Shown piece after piece: positions 62,316 through 64,000 of a stretch of 64,000 nucleotides of DNA. Source of the stretch: DYRB01 sp963845265 (GTDB taxonomy: Bacteria; Pseudomonadota; Gammaproteobacteria; Chromatiales; Chromatiaceae); assembly GCA_963845265.1 (NCBI GenBank), contig CAWJRN010000016.1, positions 310,001 to 374,000 of the forward strand, in the 5' to 3' direction. Under the pieces are notes generated by a model that had not been told where the DNA came from, did no database searches, and was given only the letters and a program-made list of their open reading frames with translations. A program made the translations under genes and the position numbers. The stretch's first letter is position 1; every line of letters starts with the position of its first letter.

Positions 62316-62971
62316 TCCATGCGCGCAGCCAGCTGCGGGTCGTGGGTGACGATGACCAGGCTGGTCCCGATCTCGGCATTCAATTCCAGCATCAGCTCGT
62401 AGACCATGCCCGCGGTGTGGCGGTCTAGGTTGCCGGTGGGCTCGTCCGCGAGGACGCAGGCCGGTCGGGTAACCAAGGCGCGGGCGATGGCGGCGCGTTG
62501 ACGCTCGCCCCCGGATAGTTCGGAGGGCTTGTGGGTCAGCCGATGACCCAGGCCGACCCGCTCCAACAGGGCCTCTGCCCGGTCCTGCGCCGCTTTCGGC
62601 GCCAGACCGCCGATGAGCAGCGGCATGGCGACGTTCTCCATCGCCGTGAACTCTTGAAGCAGGTGATGGAACTGATAGACGAAACCGAGGCTCTGGTTGC
62701 GCAACTGCCCGCGCTGCCGCTCGCCCAGCGACGCCACGTCCCGCCCGACCCAGTGCACGCTCCCAGAGGTAGGCTGGTCCAGACCACCCAGGCAATGCAG
62801 CAGGGTACTCTTGCCGGAGCCCGAGGCCCCGATCACCGCCACCCTGGCGCCGGGGGCCACGGCGAAGCTCAGACCGTGCAGCACGGGGACCTCCACCGGA
62901 CCCTGCATGAAGGTCTTGGTCAGGCTACGGGCCTCCAGGACCGGGGTCTCGCTCTGTGCCGTGTCATTCAT
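62246..62971 (-). CDS. lolD: Lipoprotein-releasing system ATP-binding protein LolD
   Basis: LolD powers release of outer-membrane lipoproteins from the inner membrane to LolA. The 241-residue ATPase has Walker A GASGSGKSTLLHCLGGLD, GFVYQFHHLLQEFTAMENV (typical LolD Q-loop), LSGGERQRAAIARAL, Walker B CVLADEPTGNLD and VTHDPQLA. The ATG at 62971 (MNDTAQSETPVLEARSL) overlaps the end of the lolC-type gene by 8 bp. Confidence 0.96.
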   Translation of the reverse strand: MNDTAQSETPVLEARSLTKTFMQGPVEVPVLHGLSFAVAPGARVAVIGASGSGKSTLLHCLGGLDQPTSGSVHWVGRDVASLGERQRGQLRNQSLGFVYQFHHLLQEFTAMENVAMPLLIGGLAPKAAQDRAEALLERVGLGHRLTHKPSELSGGERQRAAIARALVTRPACVLADEPTGNLDRHTAGMVYELMLELNAEIGTSLVIVTHDPQLAARMDQIWRLDDGVLSPGATPAPGATR

Positions 62972-64000
62972 AGCGCAGGGCCTCTGCCGGGTCGGTGCGG
63001 GCGGCACGCCACGCGGGATAGAGGGTCGCCAGGACGGAGATGCAGAAGGCGCCGATGCCGACGGCCATGACGTCGGCACTATGCACATCCGAGGGCAATG
63101 CGCTGATGTAGTAGATGCTCGGGTCGAGGAAGTGGATGCCGAAGACGCCCTCGATCCAGGCCACGATGGGCTCAACGTTTAGGGCCAGCAGAACACCGCC
63201 CACCACCCCGATGAGGGTCCCGATCACGCCGATGGCGGTCCCCTGGACCATAAAGATGCCCATGACCCGCCCCGGGGAGGCCCCCAGGGTGCGCAGCACG
63301 GCGATATCGGAGCGCTTATCGGTGACCACCATGACCAGGGTGGAGACGATATTGAAGGCCGCTACCGCAACGATGAGGAACAGGATGATGGTCATCATCC
63401 GCTTCTCGGTGGCCAGGGCCGCAAAGAAGTTGCGGTGCTGCTGGGTCCAGTCCGTGACCAGGAAGGGCCCGCCCAGGGCCCGCGCCACCTCCCGGGCGAG
63501 GCGCGGGGCCTCGAACTGGTCGGTGAGCTTGAGTCGCAGCCCGCTGACCCCGTCGCCCAGGCGCATCAGCTTGGCCGCGTCGCCCATGCTCAGGAAGGCC
63601 GCGCCACGGTCGTAGTCCTGCATGCCCACGGAGAAGATGCCGGTGACGTCGAAGCGCTTGAGCCGGGGCATCATCCCCGCAGGTGTAGAGTTCACTTGGG
63701 GGGTTACCACCGTGACCTTGTCACCCACCCCGACCCCCAGCACCATGGCCAGTTCCTGACCAAGCACGATGTTGAAATCGCCTGTGCGCAGATCGTCCAG
63801 GCTGCCGGCCACCATGTCCTTGCGCACGTCGGCCACCTGATCCTCGTCCGTCGGCACGATGCCGCGCAACATGGCCCCGCTGACCTTGGATCCATTGGCA
63901 AGCATGGCCTGAAGCTCGACAAAGGGTGCCGCCCCGACGACCTGGGGTTGGGCACGCACCTGTTCGAGCAGGTCGCGCCACCCCTCCATGCCCCCGTAGG
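62964..64000 (-). CDS. Lipoprotein-releasing system permease LolC/LolE, 5' part beyond window
   Basis: About 345 C-terminal residues are visible. They comprise the periplasmic domain (VVGAAPFVELQAMLANGSKV, RGIVPTDEDQVADVRKDMVA, DFNIVLGQELAMVLGVGVGD) and three membrane helices (MMTIILFLIVAVAAFNIVST, ILGVV-type IGVIGTLIGVVGGVLLALNV, ADVMAVGIGAFCISVLATLY). It ends YPAWRAARTDPAEALRYE, the LolC/E signature. The first membrane helix and start lie past 64000. LolC and LolE cannot be told apart from this part; many non-enteric species have a single merged LolF. Confidence 0.93.
   Translation of the reverse strand, partial: YGGMEGWRDLLEQVRAQPQVVGAAPFVELQAMLANGSKVSGAMLRGIVPTDEDQVADVRKDMVAGSLDDLRTGDFNIVLGQELAMVLGVGVGDKVTVVTPQVNSTPAGMMPRLKRFDVTGIFSVGMQDYDRGAAFLSMGDAAKLMRLGDGVSGLRLKLTDQFEAPRLAREVARALGGPFLVTDWTQQHRNFFAALATEKRMMTIILFLIVAVAAFNIVSTLVMVVTDKRSDIAVLRTLGASPGRVMGIFMVQGTAIGVIGTLIGVVGGVLLALNVEPIVAWIEGVFGIHFLDPSIYYISALPSDVHSADVMAVGIGAFCISVLATLYPAWRAARTDPAEALRYE

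Overview
The window is GC-rich, densely coded DNA from a gammaproteobacterium, most probably a purple sulfur bacterium (Chromatiaceae or a close relative). Three things point there: the conserved rpoE-rseABC-degP ... lepA-lepB-rnc-era-recO-pdxJ block, the lapB-pyrF pair, and a Gly/Tyr/Trp-rich secreted protein of the sulfur-globule-envelope type (53379-53726). The assignment is inferred from gene content; no rRNA or tRNA gene is visible.

Layout. 1-5.6 kb: end of a YhaN-like coiled-coil ATPase, a PIN-toxin remnant and an RND pump, with single-base frameshifts in both large genes. 5.7-10.4 kb: an orphan ureG, two Gly-rich secreted proteins, and a divergent EnvZ/OmpR-type two-component system with a 10-bp direct-repeat site in the shared promoter region. 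10.4-13.5 kb: galU, pyrF and lapB. 13.8-18.5 kb: yqgE-ruvX-pyrR-pyrB-pyrC'-pyrK, where the dihydroorotase homologue has lost its HxH motif. 18.6-25.2 kb: fhs with an ACT-ACT-HAD protein lacking phosphatase residues, a transglutaminase/N-formylglutamate amidohydrolase pair, pdxJ and recO. 25.4-30.2 kb: era, rnc, DUF4845, lepB, lepA. 30.8-35.3 kb: a three-gene ABC exporter in the opposite orientation, interrupting the usual degP-lepA junction. 35.7-42.3 kb: degP, rseCBA, rpoE and divergent nadB. 42.4-50.4 kb: MFS transporter, FixJ-type regulator, SET protein, VOC protein, DUF938 methyltransferase, ybaK, and a patatin-barrel type Vd autotransporter. 50.6-58.4 kb: topB, sulfur globule protein, arnD plus a stand-alone ArnA decarboxylase domain, metG. 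58.4-61.0 kb: a degenerate zone with FGE, MoxR and DUF4143 remnants and a RAYT transposase among REP repeats. 61.0-64 kb: nudB-like, DUF2062, lolD and lolC/E.

Several groups of genes work together. The rpoE regulon core (sigma E, anti-sigma RseA, RseB, RseC, DegP) handles envelope stress. lolCD sorts lipoproteins. pyrR/B/C'/K and pyrF belong to pyrimidine synthesis. fhs and pdxJ belong to C1 and B6 metabolism.

The most distinctive signal outside genes is a set of dispersed palindromic repeats that share a GTAG head: a 21-bp family clustered round the RAYT gene, a 29-30-bp GGTGGAT family, a 65-69-bp form of the latter with a constant 35-nt centre, and a CCTGGAT family. Two copies supply the stop codon of the reading frame they abut. 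Five single-base frameshifts in four genes may be sequencing errors or real decay; this cannot be settled from the sequence alone.
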